Source of the DNA: Nitrospira sp. | GTDB lineage: Bacteria; Nitrospirota; Nitrospiria; Nitrospirales; Nitrospiraceae | Assembly (NCBI GenBank): GCA_016715825.1 | Contig: JADJXO010000001.1 | Span: 1,053,001 to 1,117,000 of the forward strand | DNA: 64,000 bases | Direction: 5' to 3' | Part shown: one piece after another, positions 44,352-53,815 of the stretch | Position numbering within the stretch: position 1 is the first letter of the stretch | Layout: every line of letters begins with the position of its first letter | Position numbers and translations under genes: made by a program | Notes under the pieces: generated by a model | The model's database searches: none | The model's input: only the letters and a program-made list of their open reading frames with translations | Told to the model about the DNA's origin: nothing

Positions 44352-46241
44352 TTAGGCCAACTTGAACTGGGCGACGGACGCCGTCAGACTTTCAGCCAGC
44401 TTAACCATATCCTCCACCGTCGCACGAGCTGAGTCCGTCGCCTTCTGTGTCGCCACGGCTCCACCGGTAAAATCTTTGATGGAACGACCCACTTGATCCG
44501 TGGACGCAGTCTGATTGACGGCAGCCGCCGCAATGCTCTGGGCAAGCTCCGCGGAACGTTCTGCAATCGTTGAAATCTCCTTAAACACGTCACCGGTACG
44601 GAGAGCTGAAGCCGACCCGGCTTCGACCGCCTGAGTTTCATGTTCCATTGCGACCACCGCGTGTTGCGTTTCACCCTGAATGACTTTTACCAGGTCGGCG
44701 ATCTCTCGTGTCGCTTGCGTCGAGCTCTCTGCGAGTTTGCGCACCTGATCCGCGACAACGGCAAATCGTGCTCCGGCTTCGCCTGCTCCGGCCGCTTCGA
44801 TCGCGGCATTTAACGCCAGGAGATTGGTTTGATTGGCGATGTCACGAATGGTTGAGACGATCTGCGAGATCTCCAAAGATCGGTCTCCAAGCGCTTTGAC
44901 CTGTTTCGACATTCGTTGTACCGCGGATCGGATGCGCTGCATATCCTGCACAGTTTCTTGCACTGCCACTCGACCGTCTTCCGTCGCTTTCAAGACCTGA
45001 CGAGCAGATTCCGACGACGCCTCAGCCGTTTCAGCCACCTGCCGCATCGAAGCCGCCAGCTGTTCGACTGCACCGAGCGTCTTCATCGACTCATCTGATT
45101 GATGCTTCGCCGTCCCCGCCATCTGTCCCGCATTCTCCCGCAACACGCCGGCTGATTGGTTTACGCGTTCGGCGGATTCTCGCACTTGCTTCATCAGCTG
45201 AGCGAATCGTTGGATCATCAGATTGAAACCATCTGCAAGATTCCCGAACATATCAGCGGTGACTTCTCCTCGCTTCGTCAAATCTCCTTTCCCCACATCA
45301 GACACGAGCACAAGAAATTGAACGAGGCGCTTTTGCATGGTATCTCGCTCTTCCTCTGTTGAGACGAGGCTGGTAATTCGGTCAAGCATCGAATTGAACG
45401 CCTTGGCCATATGGCCGACTTCATCATCACTCTCCAGCCGAGCTCGGGCTTGAAGATTACCCGCAGCGGCTTGCTGAGCAACATCGGCCACATGAACGAT
45501 GTTGCGGGCAATCGTACGCGCAAGAAAATATCCGATGGCGCCGGCGAGAATCAGAGCCAACACGGCGCCAATGAAAACAATGTTGGCACGGTACGATGCC
45601 TCGGCTTGTCCGTTATCGTTCAGCTCTTTCGCTACTTCCTGGATAGTCGTCATGAGTTCTCGAACCCGCAGTGTGGCCGCCCCATATTTGTTTGCGACAT
45701 CGATCGACAACGTGGACTGGGCGAGATTATGCATGCTCTCGTTCTGCTCATCGGCAAGCGAAGACCCAAAACTGTCAGCAAACGCACGCAGAACTCCTTC
45801 GGCCGCAGAGAAATACTCCCGCAATGCTTGATGAAGCTCTGCAAGATCTTTGCTTTCGTTGCGCCCGGTTGATGATTTGTGGAGTTCCGATGCCTGTAGT
45901 ATTTCGAGCGGAGCAAGGGTTTGGCGCTTCAGTTCTGCTAGTGGGACTAGCGCCTCTTCAAAATTGCTCCTATTTGTTTGCCTTCCCACATTCAAGAGGG
46001 CGCTATGATAGAGCCCAAGAGTGGTACTACTAATCCCAACGTTCGAAAGTGCCAGCGTTGATCCGTTGTAAATGGATTGCAACTCGCCTTTCAGCTTGTG
46101 AAGCCCCATCAAACCCACCAACCCCACAGAAACCATGATGACACTCACGGCAGCAAATCCGAGGATCAACTTTGGCAAGGTCTTGAGGTTTTGAAACCAT
46201 GATGTCGTGGGCTTCACCGTCGCCTTGCTAGACCTTGGCAT
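44352..46241 (-). CDS. Methyl-accepting chemotaxis protein
   Basis: A 629-residue receptor. An N-terminal membrane helix ([23 protein letters not shown] region) is followed by a periplasmic four-helix-bundle-type sensor (about 60-215), a second membrane helix ([23 protein letters not shown], one helix), HAMP (about 240-330) and a cytoplasmic signalling hairpin whose tip reads [15 protein letters not shown] and [13 protein letters not shown]. Sensor input is unknown. The ATG was chosen because GAGGAAGG lies just upstream. No cheR or cheB gene is present in the operon, so adaptation by methylation, if used, relies on enzymes encoded elsewhere. Confidence 0.93.
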   Translation of the reverse strand: MPRSSKATVKPTTSWFQNLKTLPKLILGFAAVSVIMVSVGLVGLMGLHKLKGELQSIYNGSTLALSNVGISSTTLGLYHSALLNVGRQTNRSNFEEALVPLAELKRQTLAPLEILQASELHKSSTGRNESKDLAELHQALREYFSAAEGVLRAFADSFGSSLADEQNESMHNLAQSTLSIDVANKYGAATLRVRELMTTIQEVAKELNDNGQAEASYRANIVFIGAVLALILAGAIGYFLARTIARNIVHVADVAQQAAAGNLQARARLESDDEVGHMAKAFNSMLDRITSLVSTEEERDTMQKRLVQFLVLVSDVGKGDLTKRGEVTADMFGNLADGFNLMIQRFAQLMKQVRESAERVNQSAGVLRENAGQMAGTAKHQSDESMKTLGAVEQLAASMRQVAETAEASSESARQVLKATEDGRVAVQETVQDMQRIRSAVQRMSKQVKALGDRSLEISQIVSTIRDIANQTNLLALNAAIEAAGAGEAGARFAVVADQVRKLAESSTQATREIADLVKVIQGETQHAVVAMEHETQAVEAGSASALRTGDVFKEISTIAERSAELAQSIAAAAVNQTASTDQVGRSIKDFTGGAVATQKATDSARATVEDMVKLAESLTASVAQFKLA

Positions 46242-46302
46242 AACATCCTTCCTCCTCAACACGCTCGACCGCTCCTCGGTGTATGGGGATCCGCGTCTTC
46301 AT

Positions 46303-46824
46303 CTATGGGATCTCAGAAGTGCCTGGTTCCATGACGGCATCTTCAACGGACGCCACCAGCGAGGGAATTGCCAGCATCCCACTCACACGATTCTCCACTC
46401 TGACCAGACCTGATAGAAAACGATGTCCGCCTTTGATATTAGCTGAATCACTTAGCATGTCCTCGGTCACAAGCTCCCGGATCTCAGGGACATCATCGAT
46501 CAGGAGACCGACCTGATGCGCATCATGACGTACAACGATCACATATCTCGCAGTCGTAGACAGCGAGACGCCCAAGGACTGCCGTAAATCAGCCAGTGGG
46601 ACAATGGTTCCGCGCAGGTTCGCGACACCAACCAACGAGGCCGGCATTCCAGGCACCGGAGTCATTGACTCTAGCTCGAACACTTCGCGGACTTGGCGAA
46701 GATCAATCGCAAATGACTCACCTCCTAAGACAATCAGGCACACTCTGCGAAGCTCTGTTGGTTTGGCTTGCTCGAGTCCAGCATCAGACGTGAGCAGCGG
46801 TAGATCACAGGGCAAGTTCATCAT
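46303..46824 (-). CDS. cheW: CheW coupling protein
   Basis: A 173-residue CheW of standard type, with CLIVLGGESFAIDLRQVREVFE, VPGMPASLVGVANLRGTIVPLADLR (two adjacent segments) and VVRHDAHQVGLLIDDV. It couples the MCP to CheA. Compared with the two other CheW-like genes of this operon it keeps the NLRGTIVPL signature, so it is probably the main coupler. It is encoded between the response regulator and the MCP. Confidence 0.92.
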   Translation of the reverse strand: MMNLPCDLPLLTSDAGLEQAKPTELRRVCLIVLGGESFAIDLRQVREVFELESMTPVPGMPASLVGVANLRGTIVPLADLRQSLGVSLSTTARYVIVVRHDAHQVGLLIDDVPEIRELVTEDMLSDSANIKGGHRFLSGLVRVENRVSGMLAIPSLVASVEDAVMEPGTSEIP

Positions 46825-46848
46825 CGTTTTGTCCCTGCACCACGAACT

Positions 46849-47211
46849 TCACCGAAGGGCAACCTTTATGGCTTGTAGAAGTTCCTCGGCTTTAAATGGC
46901 TTGACCACATGACCGTTTGCCCCCTGTTGTTGCCCCCAAAACTTGTCGCTTTCCTGTCCTTTTGACGTGCAGAGCACGATAGGAATGCCCGAAAAGCGCG
47001 CATCATTCTTCAGATCCCGACATGCCTGAAACCCGTTTCGTCCGGGCATGACGACATCCATGACGATAAGATCGGGCTGTTCTGCAAGAATCTGCTCTTC
47101 GAGTTTGTCTGTGGTCGGGCATGTCACGACTGTATGGTGAGCGGCCTTGAGGTATGACTCAATAAGCTGAAGCTCAGCCTGTGAATCATCGACCACTACT
47201 ATCTTACTCAT
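46849..47211 (-). CDS. CheY-like single-domain response regulator
   Basis: A 120-residue receiver with no output domain: acidic pair in VVVDDSQAEL, phospho-acceptor aspartate in LIVMDVVMPGRNG, threonine in LCTSKG and lysine in HVVKPF. It resembles PilH/PilG-type regulators (GQQQGANGHVVKPF). The start is the ATG of MSKIVVVDD; an upstream in-frame ATG lacks similarity. It is the first gene of the chemosensory operon and, with the coiled-coil receiver later in the operon, gives two receivers for one kinase. Confidence 0.92.
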   Translation of the reverse strand: MSKIVVVDDSQAELQLIESYLKAAHHTVVTCPTTDKLEEQILAEQPDLIVMDVVMPGRNGFQACRDLKNDARFSGIPIVLCTSKGQESDKFWGQQQGANGHVVKPFKAEELLQAIKVALR

Positions 47212-47708
47212 GAAACAGCTCTCCTCTCCCAAGGACCTCATCCCGTGAAAACCTATCGTGGTGAGACGGGTCTACACACATCCTGGCCATGAATGTGTCT
47301 GAAACTCGGCTTACTAGGAACTTATCGGTGAAACCTTTCTCATCTTTAGACGAATCATGACGGAGCGACAGATACTCAGGCACTACCCCTCGGCCGACTT
47401 TCTTCATTCATATGAGCAATTCTCCACAGATCACATCAGCGGCATCTTTACCATGAACCAAGCTGTTCACCGTCCTGAAGCTCTACCCCGCTCCAATCAC
47501 GACAAATCTCAATCGCACCCACATACCAGGCGCTCCACAATCACCGATTCAGGCTGAATACAGGCAGTGTATCGACTTGTACACAGTTGGCAAGCAATCG
47601 GTGATTCTCGGCAGCTCGTGAGCTGCATGTCATACTGGAGACAAAGTCAAACCTAGGACGAACAATTTACTCAGGAAACGGTGACACACTTCCTATTCTG
47701 GTGGAGGA
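47212..47708. other. Intergenic region between chemosensory and B12 operons
   Basis: About 500 bases with no credible gene. It must contain the promoter of the chemosensory operon and the 3' end of the B12 operon. The only notable structure is the nested inverted repeat listed separately. Open frames here lack ribosome binding sites. Confidence 0.55.
47539..47606. repeat. Nested inverted repeat downstream of cobQ
   Basis: Perfect 11-base outer arms AATCACCGATT (47539-47549) and AATCGGTGATT (47596-47606) enclose 46 bases. Inside them, GTGTA and TACAC form a smaller inner stem around TCGACTTG. It lies about 100 bases past the cobQ stop. There is no T-run. It may be a terminator-like or mRNA-stabilising structure, or a dispersed repeat. 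Confidence 0.65.
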
Positions 47709-49214
47709 CTACCGGGAGCGAAGGGTGTTGAAAAGATGAGGCATGTCTATATGATGGGCTACGTGATCAGCCCAGCGATCGAGTTCATCGTGGAAACGCG
47801 CACTGACCATCTCCGATACCGTGCTCTCAAGCGGTGGCAGTTTTTTCCTCTGGCGCACCCGATTCAACCAGTTTCGTCGAAACCCAGATTCGTCGAATAC
47901 GCCATGGATGTATGTTCCCCACACAAGTCCGTCCTTCCGAATCGTGCCATCACAACGTTCTTCATGAGTCGCGAGAAGAGCGAAGCATGGAGCTTCGTTC
48001 ACTCGTCGTGTCACCCCCATATGGATCTCATACCCACGGACCAGACAGACTTCTCGCATGAATGCAGCAGTTGGTCGAGCTTGGACACGGGTCGTCTGTT
48101 TAGTTCCCTTCAGAGTTGTCTCAACCTCCAAATAACCTAATCCGCGACAGACCCCGCCTTGTTCAACATGGTCAGGATCGGCAATCTTCAGGCCAAGCAT
48201 TTGATATCCACCGCAGATCCCGACTAACTCTCGCTGGTTGCTTAGGTGAGTATCGAGCAGGGGGACGAACCCCTGCTCCCGTAAGTAGGAAAGGTCACTC
48301 ACGGTGCTCTTGCTTCCGGGAATAATGATGATATCGGCATCGGCAACCATGGCCGGCGTATGTACATATCTTAACGCCACATCGTCTTCTCCCGAAAGGA
48401 TGTTGAAATCAGTGAAGTTGCTCATATGAGGCAACAAAACAACTGCAATATTCACCCGGTCTGAGGCGAAGGGTTTTTCCTGGCCTTGAAGTTGAGCAAG
48501 GCTGTCTTCTTGATCGAGACTGAGGTCGCGCAGATACGGAAGGACCCCCAGCACTGGAATCCCTCCACGCGATTCCAGAAACTTCACTCCATCGGCAAAT
48601 AGTTGGACATCGCCACGAAACTTATTAATCACGAGTCCACAGATCCTCTCCCGTTCGTGCGGTTCCAGTAAATCCAATGTCCCGAGGATTTGGGCAAAGA
48701 TACCGCCTCTGTCGATATCGGCCACGAGCAGTACGTGAGCGTCGGCCACTTCAACGACAGGCCAGTTCACAAGATCCTGTCGTCTAAGATTCACCTCTGC
48801 TGCGCTCCCAGCGCCTTCGATCACAATCATCTCGTATTGACTCGCCAGTCGGCGGTAACTCTCGGTCACCGCAGACCAAAGTGTCCGCCTTCCATCAAAA
48901 TAGGCCGAGGCCTCCTGTTTCCCGAATACTTGGCCATGCACCACCACTTGAGCACATCGGTCGGACTCTGGCTTAAGGAGAATGGGATTCATATCGACAT
49001 GTGGCGGAATTCCGCAGGCGGCTGCTTGTAAGGCCTGGGCCCGCCCGATCTCTCCCCCTTTAGGAGTCACGAACGAATTCAGTGACATGTTCTGAGCTTT
49101 GAACGGCGCCACACGGATACCGCCACGTACGAGTAATCGGCATATTCCGGCAGCCAGGACGCTCTTCCCCACATCAGAACCCGTTCCAAGAATGGCAAGT
49201 GCCTTGGCCTTCAT
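47709..49214 (-). CDS. cobQ: Cobyric acid synthase
   Basis: A 501-residue glutamine-dependent amidotransferase that amidates four carboxylates of adenosylcobyrinic a,c-diamide to give cobyric acid. The N-terminal ATPase domain shows GTGSDVGKSVLAAG and PFKAQNMSLNS. The C-terminal class I-like glutaminase domain has IIPGSKSTVSDL, the catalytic cysteine in VGICGGYQMLG and a histidine in GTYIHGVFD. The ATG has GAGGG seven bases upstream and overlaps the cbiZ stop (ATGA). It is the last gene of the riboswitch-led btuB operon. Confidence 0.95.
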   Translation of the reverse strand: MKAKALAILGTGSDVGKSVLAAGICRLLVRGGIRVAPFKAQNMSLNSFVTPKGGEIGRAQALQAAACGIPPHVDMNPILLKPESDRCAQVVVHGQVFGKQEASAYFDGRRTLWSAVTESYRRLASQYEMIVIEGAGSAAEVNLRRQDLVNWPVVEVADAHVLLVADIDRGGIFAQILGTLDLLEPHERERICGLVINKFRGDVQLFADGVKFLESRGGIPVLGVLPYLRDLSLDQEDSLAQLQGQEKPFASDRVNIAVVLLPHMSNFTDFNILSGEDDVALRYVHTPAMVADADIIIIPGSKSTVSDLSYLREQGFVPLLDTHLSNQRELVGICGGYQMLGLKIADPDHVEQGGVCRGLGYLEVETTLKGTKQTTRVQARPTAAFMREVCLVRGYEIHMGVTRRVNEAPCFALLATHEERCDGTIRKDGLVWGTYIHGVFDESGFRRNWLNRVRQRKKLPPLESTVSEMVSARFHDELDRWADHVAHHIDMPHLFNTLRSR

Positions 49215-49930
49215 CGGGAATCCCTCTGCCACTGCTCAGCCTTGGCTAAGCCTTGAGATACACATTTGGCTACGGCTCTTCCGATGAGTGAACCGATAAC
49301 CGTATGAGTCCCGCTGTATTGTTGATGTGGTCCCTCTCCACGCGATGCGCACGCAATGACAACCACATCCGTCCCTGTCCCAGTCGCCAAAGACTGAGTT
49401 CGGCCACTCCTTACGGCATGATCCCGTAACACACCGGTCTTGGCTTCCGTCACGACCTGTACAGCACCGACCATGGCGGCGCTTGAGAGACTCCCGTTGG
49501 TGATCACAACGAGATTAATCGTTCCTGGCCTGCTGCCTCTTTTAGATCGGGCGCATGAGACTGGCGCCTCCCCTGCGTTGACCGCATTGGTCACCCCAAC
49601 CGTCGCAAAACATTCCACCCAAAGTCCCTGCGCAGTCGTCTGTGCTGTGACCAGCTGTGTCATTGGCACCGCCGTCATGAGCCCGATAGTTTCGCCACTG
49701 ATCCCCAGCCGGGAAGCCAGGTCTTGCAGGTAGCGCGAAGGCGTAGGGTAGCGCTTGATGAGCTCCCCATTCGCTTCGACCTGATGATTAAGAATCTGTG
49801 ATGCGAACCTCAGCCCGCCGCCATGCGAGGCCGACGACAGCACTCGCTTCCGACCACCGAGACGGATCACCAGCGTGCGTCCAATCACCTGATACGGAGT
49901 GCGGACACCTTTACGAACTCTGGTATTCAT
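49211..49930 (-). CDS. cbiZ: Adenosylcobinamide amidohydrolase
   Basis: A 239-residue CbiZ-type amidohydrolase. Recognisable blocks are SSASHGGGLR, TVGVTNAVNAGE, PGTINLVVITNGSLS, EAKTGVLRD and ATGTGTDVVVIACA. CbiZ cleaves the aminopropanol linker of adenosylcobinamide or of pseudocobalamin, giving adenosylcobyric acid. This allows imported corrinoids with the wrong lower ligand to be rebuilt. It is best known from archaea and some bacteria that salvage. In this operon it sits between cobD and cobQ, directly upstream of the enzymes that reattach the linker and lower ligand. Confidence 0.9.
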   Translation of the reverse strand: MNTRVRKGVRTPYQVIGRTLVIRLGGRKRVLSSASHGGGLRFASQILNHQVEANGELIKRYPTPSRYLQDLASRLGISGETIGLMTAVPMTQLVTAQTTAQGLWVECFATVGVTNAVNAGEAPVSCARSKRGSRPGTINLVVITNGSLSSAAMVGAVQVVTEAKTGVLRDHAVRSGRTQSLATGTGTDVVVIACASRGEGPHQQYSGTHTVIGSLIGRAVAKCVSQGLAKAEQWQRDSR

Positions 49931-51074
49931 GGGGTTGTTGCCGGAGCAATCTCGACAAGGCTCGAATCAGACGAGCATTCTCACTTTGAGCACGCACCGC
50001 AAGTCGAATGGACCGAGAATTTGCCCCGGGAACGGTTGAGCAGTCCCGGATCAGCAACCCTTCACCTCTCAATTGAGTCGTGATGTCACGCGCATGGTAG
50101 CCGCGAGGCACTTCGACAAAGAAATAATTGGCATACGTGGGCATCACCGAACAACCAGGCAGAGTCGCCAGCATTCTTCCGAACCGTTCTCGTTCTCCGA
50201 TCATGAATCGCACGCTCTTCCGCACATGGGCCGAGTCGCGCATGGCGGCCAGCGCCGCCACCTGGCCCATCACATTCACCGACCATGGCGGGATCAGCCG
50301 TCGGAACGCTTCAATCGCGGCAGGTTTGGCGACGGCATACCCAACCCGAAGTCCAGGTAATGCATAGAACTTGGTCAAGCTCCGCAAGACGACAAGGCGT
50401 AACCACGACGCCGCTGATGGAAGAAACGATCTATCCGGGCAATAGTCTGCAAATGCCTCATCAATGATGAGCCATACCTTACGCCGTTGAGCGATGTCTG
50501 CCAGTCGCCGAAGATCCTCGACGGCGCACGCTTGCCCCGTCGGGCTATTGGGATTGCACAGGAGGACTCCATCGATGGGATCAGAGTGTCGCTGTCGTTT
50601 CTCCACCAGCTGACAGAGATGCTCAATCGGCTGCGCATACTGCTCTCTCGCTCTTGCGTAGACAGTGGTGATACGCCCACCTGCCCGTGCCATGGACGCA
50701 GCGTATTCTGAGAACGTTGGGTGCACGATCACAAGATGACGAATCTTCAGCGCTCGAGGAAGAACATCGATCAATTCCGTAGAGCCGTTGCCGACCACAA
50801 TTTCTTCGGCCTGTCGTTGCCAGTATTGTGCAAGCGCTTGACGAAGTTCCCAGCAGTCCGGATCCGGATAATGCGTAATGAGTCGGCGCGCTTGGGTGAT
50901 CGCCCGCCAAACATGCGGTGATGGACCCAGCGGGTTAATACTGGCACTGAAGTCGATGAGACGGCGCACGTCGCGACCGAGCTCGCGTGAGGCCGCATAC
51001 ACATTCCCACCATGAATCGAAGATCCTAGACGAGGCACATGAGACCCGCAGCAAGGGTAACGCCGAATGCGCAC
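49911..51074 (-). CDS. cobD: Threonine-phosphate decarboxylase
   Basis: A 387-residue PLP-dependent aminotransferase-fold enzyme making (R)-1-amino-2-propanol phosphate, the linker of the nucleotide loop. It shows IHGGNVYAA near the N-terminus, DFSASINPLGPS, the NPNSPTGQA loop, IIDEAFADYC and the PLP lysine in SLTKFYALPGLRVGYA. The long N-terminal stretch before IHGGN may be over-extended; a GTG near residue 13 is an alternative start. It overlaps cbiB upstream by 49 bases and cbiZ downstream by 20. Confidence 0.9.
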   Translation of the reverse strand: MRIRRYPCCGSHVPRLGSSIHGGNVYAASRELGRDVRRLIDFSASINPLGPSPHVWRAITQARRLITHYPDPDCWELRQALAQYWQRQAEEIVVGNGSTELIDVLPRALKIRHLVIVHPTFSEYAASMARAGGRITTVYARAREQYAQPIEHLCQLVEKRQRHSDPIDGVLLCNPNSPTGQACAVEDLRRLADIAQRRKVWLIIDEAFADYCPDRSFLPSAASWLRLVVLRSLTKFYALPGLRVGYAVAKPAAIEAFRRLIPPWSVNVMGQVAALAAMRDSAHVRKSVRFMIGERERFGRMLATLPGCSVMPTYANYFFVEVPRGYHARDITTQLRGEGLLIRDCSTVPGANSRSIRLAVRAQSENARLIRALSRLLRQQPHEYQSS

Positions 51075-51982
51075 ACACCAATCATGATACGAGATGCCGC
51101 TCTGATATCGCTTGGAATGGGCGGCCGTCCATTCCTTCCGAGAAGTGGTCGATCATCGGGCACTCCTTGATACAAATTGACTCCTCCTAACTGGATTCCT
51201 AGCGAACCGGCCATGGCCGCCTCTGGTCGCCCGCTATTTGGGCTGGGATGCTTGCTCCCATCGCGCCACAGGACGTGCAACCCTGCGCTGACTCGAATAG
51301 GCCCTCTCATGACTACCGCAGCCGTTAAGATGATGAGTACAGCGGAGAGCCGAGCAGGAATCCAGTTCGCAAGGTCGTCCAGTCGTGCAGAGGCCCAGCC
51401 AAAATCAATATGGCGTTCATCCGTATGCCCAACCATTGAGTCCAGCGTGTTCACCGCCTTGTAGGCAAGCGCCAATGGGGCTCCCCCTAGAGCAAGATAA
51501 AACAATGGTGCAATAATCCCATCACTGGTACTTTCCGCAATAGTCTCGATCGTTGCTCGAGCAAGTTCCCCCTGAGACAATTGATCAGTGTCTCGCCCTA
51601 CGATCATCCCCACCGCTCTTCGAGCCTCAGAAAGATCACCTCGATCCAGCTGTGTGCACACGGCATGAACATGATTCCACAAATCGCGTGCCGCGAGTGT
51701 CGTCCAGGCTAGCCCGATGGTCACGAGACTTCCGAACCACCAGGTTAGGCGATCAGCAATGGCGATCGCTTCACGGCTGAGGACAAATACAAGTATCGGG
51801 AGCGCCAGCGCCAGGACAACGCCTGCTGCACGAAGAGTGGTGGGACTGTGAGCAATCCTTCTGACATATTTGTCGCACCATCCGATCACGATGCCCATTC
51901 CGCGAACAGGATGAGGGAACCAGCGGGGGTCTCCCGCGATCGCATCGAGCGTTGCTGCCGCTAACAGTTCCCCTCCCATCAT
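51026..51982 (-). CDS. cbiB: Adenosylcobinamide-phosphate synthase
   Basis: A 318-residue inner-membrane protein that attaches aminopropanol (phosphate) to cobyric acid. Family landmarks are LDAIAGDPRWFPHPVRGMG, IETIAESTSDGIIAPLFY, GGAPLALAYKAVNTLDSMVGH and RPEAAMAGSLGIQLGG. It has four or five membrane segments. It overlaps cobS upstream (ATGA) and cobD downstream. The C-terminal 49 bases overlap the extended cobD start, which is another reason to think cobD may start later. Confidence 0.92.
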   Translation of the reverse strand: MMGGELLAAATLDAIAGDPRWFPHPVRGMGIVIGWCDKYVRRIAHSPTTLRAAGVVLALALPILVFVLSREAIAIADRLTWWFGSLVTIGLAWTTLAARDLWNHVHAVCTQLDRGDLSEARRAVGMIVGRDTDQLSQGELARATIETIAESTSDGIIAPLFYLALGGAPLALAYKAVNTLDSMVGHTDERHIDFGWASARLDDLANWIPARLSAVLIILTAAVVMRGPIRVSAGLHVLWRDGSKHPSPNSGRPEAAMAGSLGIQLGGVNLYQGVPDDRPLLGRNGRPPIPSDIRAASRIMIGVCAFGVTLAAGLMCLV

Positions 51983-52743
51983 GACAGCACGAGTGCGAGG
52001 GGAGCCAAGAGAAGAAATAGAATTTCTACAATCTCATTTGTGGCGCCTAACGTATCCCCGGTAATCCCACCAAACAACGCGCGGCACATGGCGTGTACTA
52101 CCATGAGAATCAGACCGCTTCCAATTAGCGTCACCGCTGTCGCCGTGACACCTACCCCGATCACCAGTGCGGCAGTCAGGACCACCGTCGATCCGATCAC
52201 ATGCCAGACCGACAGATGAGCTAGAAACGGGGATGCCAGCCCGCCGTCCGCTCGTGCATAGGGAGCCAGCCAAGCCAGAGCGACCATGGCGCAACGTCCA
52301 ATCGCCGGCATACACACCAACACCGGAATGCGGAGCGATTGTGGAAGTGCCATCAGACCTGCATAACGAAGCATCAATGACAAGAACAGGCCGGTCGCGC
52401 CGAGCGCACCAATTCTCGGATCGCGCATGATCGACAGGCGATCAGCCACGGTTCGACCACCTGCCAGTCCGTCAAGTGTGTCGGCCAATCCATCCTGGTG
52501 CAGTCCGCGAGTGAGCGATACCAGCAGCACGATCAAACAGATATTGACGACTTCCTGCGCAAAGATGTGGCTCAACCACCTGTCCGACAGCGCCAGGATT
52601 CCGCCGAGCATGAGCCCAACCGTAGAATACCAGGCCATCGATGCAGCCAGTTCAGGCGCAGTCGGTTCATGGTGAACCTTGCTTAGCGGAATGGTCGTCA
52701 GAAAATGCCACGCAAAGATGAATGGACGAGCGACGGCTCCCAT
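51979..52743 (-). CDS. cobS: Cobalamin synthase (cobalamin 5'-phosphate synthase)
   Basis: A 254-residue polytopic membrane enzyme joining GDP-cobinamide with alpha-ribazole (phosphate). Signatures are LHQDGLADTLDGLAGG, RLSIMRDPRIGALGATG and GGITGDTLGATNEI, which hold the metal-binding aspartates. It has five to seven membrane segments. It is separated from cobT by six bases and overlaps cbiB by four. It acts at the inner membrane, probably in a complex with CbiB. Confidence 0.94.
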   Translation of the reverse strand: MGAVARPFIFAWHFLTTIPLSKVHHEPTAPELAASMAWYSTVGLMLGGILALSDRWLSHIFAQEVVNICLIVLLVSLTRGLHQDGLADTLDGLAGGRTVADRLSIMRDPRIGALGATGLFLSLMLRYAGLMALPQSLRIPVLVCMPAIGRCAMVALAWLAPYARADGGLASPFLAHLSVWHVIGSTVVLTAALVIGVGVTATAVTLIGSGLILMVVHAMCRALFGGITGDTLGATNEIVEILFLLLAPLALVLS

Positions 52744-52749
52744 ACGAGG

Positions 52750-53802
52750 TCACACCTTGTTCGCCACACCGGCTTCTTCGAATGTCGCCATCTCCGTGTA
52801 GACCTTGATCGCGGCACAGACCAGATCCATTCCTAAACAGGCTCCTGTCCCCTCGCCAAGGCGAAAGTCGAGGTTCAGAAGTGGGGTCAATCCTAAATGG
52901 TCCAGAATTGCACGATGTCCCGGTTCGACCGACCGATGTGCTGCGATGAGATACTCACGACACAACGGCTGAAGTCCAACTGCAATCAACGCTGCAGCAC
53001 CTGCGATGAACCCATCCAGCACGACTGGAATACGGGACGCCGCTGCACCGAGTATGAGCCCCACCAGCCCGCCGATTTCCAAGCCCCCTACCTTTGCCAG
53101 GACGGCGAGTGGATACGCCGACCTCGGGCGATGGAGATCGAGCGCTCGCTCAATCACCTTCACCTTGTGCAGGCGATCGGCTTCCTCAATACCGGTCCCA
53201 TGTCCGGTTACCTCTGCCACCGGCCGTCCGGTCATCACCGCTGCAATTGCGGCGCTGGGCGTCGTATTGCCGATGCCCATCTCTCCCGTACCGATCAGGC
53301 CGACACCTTCCCGTACAGCGTCCATCGCCAACTCAATCCCCACCGTGACAGCTTGTTCCGCTTGCTCGCGGGTCATCGCCGGCTCACGCGCTAAATTATG
53401 CGTGCCTCTCATGATCTTTCGATGAATCAACCCAGAGATCGATCCAAATTCATAATCAACTCCGATGTCGACCACACGGACGAGCACATCGGCATGCCGG
53501 GCAAACACATTCACACCGGCACCACCTCGGAGAAAGTTCAAGACCATTTGAGGAGTGACTTCACGTGGATAGGCACTGACCCCTTCCACGGTCACGCCAT
53601 GGTCCGCGGCAAAGGTGAACACCATCCCGCGCGGAATATTAGGTTTCAGTTCCCCCGTCACAGTCACGTAAGAAGCGGCCAATTCCTCGATGCGGCCAAG
53701 GCTACCCTGTGGCTTCGTCAAACGACTTAAATGGGTCTGTGCTTTCGTACGCAGACTCAGATCCAACGGCTGTATTCGACGGCACACCTCTTCGATCAGC
53801 AT
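52750..53802 (-). CDS. cobT: Nicotinate-nucleotide:DMB phosphoribosyltransferase
   Basis: A 350-residue enzyme that activates the lower-ligand base by forming alpha-ribazole phosphate. Blocks include LTKPQGSLGRIEELA, FAADHGVTVEGVSAYP, GTGEMGIGNTTPSAAI, VVLDGFIAGAAALIA and the C-terminal GEGTGACLGMDLV, whose glutamate is catalytic. Its presence with bluB indicates that dimethylbenzimidazole is the intended base. It is followed by cobS and preceded by cobU. Confidence 0.95.
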   Translation of the reverse strand: MLIEEVCRRIQPLDLSLRTKAQTHLSRLTKPQGSLGRIEELAASYVTVTGELKPNIPRGMVFTFAADHGVTVEGVSAYPREVTPQMVLNFLRGGAGVNVFARHADVLVRVVDIGVDYEFGSISGLIHRKIMRGTHNLAREPAMTREQAEQAVTVGIELAMDAVREGVGLIGTGEMGIGNTTPSAAIAAVMTGRPVAEVTGHGTGIEEADRLHKVKVIERALDLHRPRSAYPLAVLAKVGGLEIGGLVGLILGAAASRIPVVLDGFIAGAAALIAVGLQPLCREYLIAAHRSVEPGHRAILDHLGLTPLLNLDFRLGEGTGACLGMDLVCAAIKVYTEMATFEEAGVANKV

Positions 53803-53815
53803 AAGATTCCTTTCC

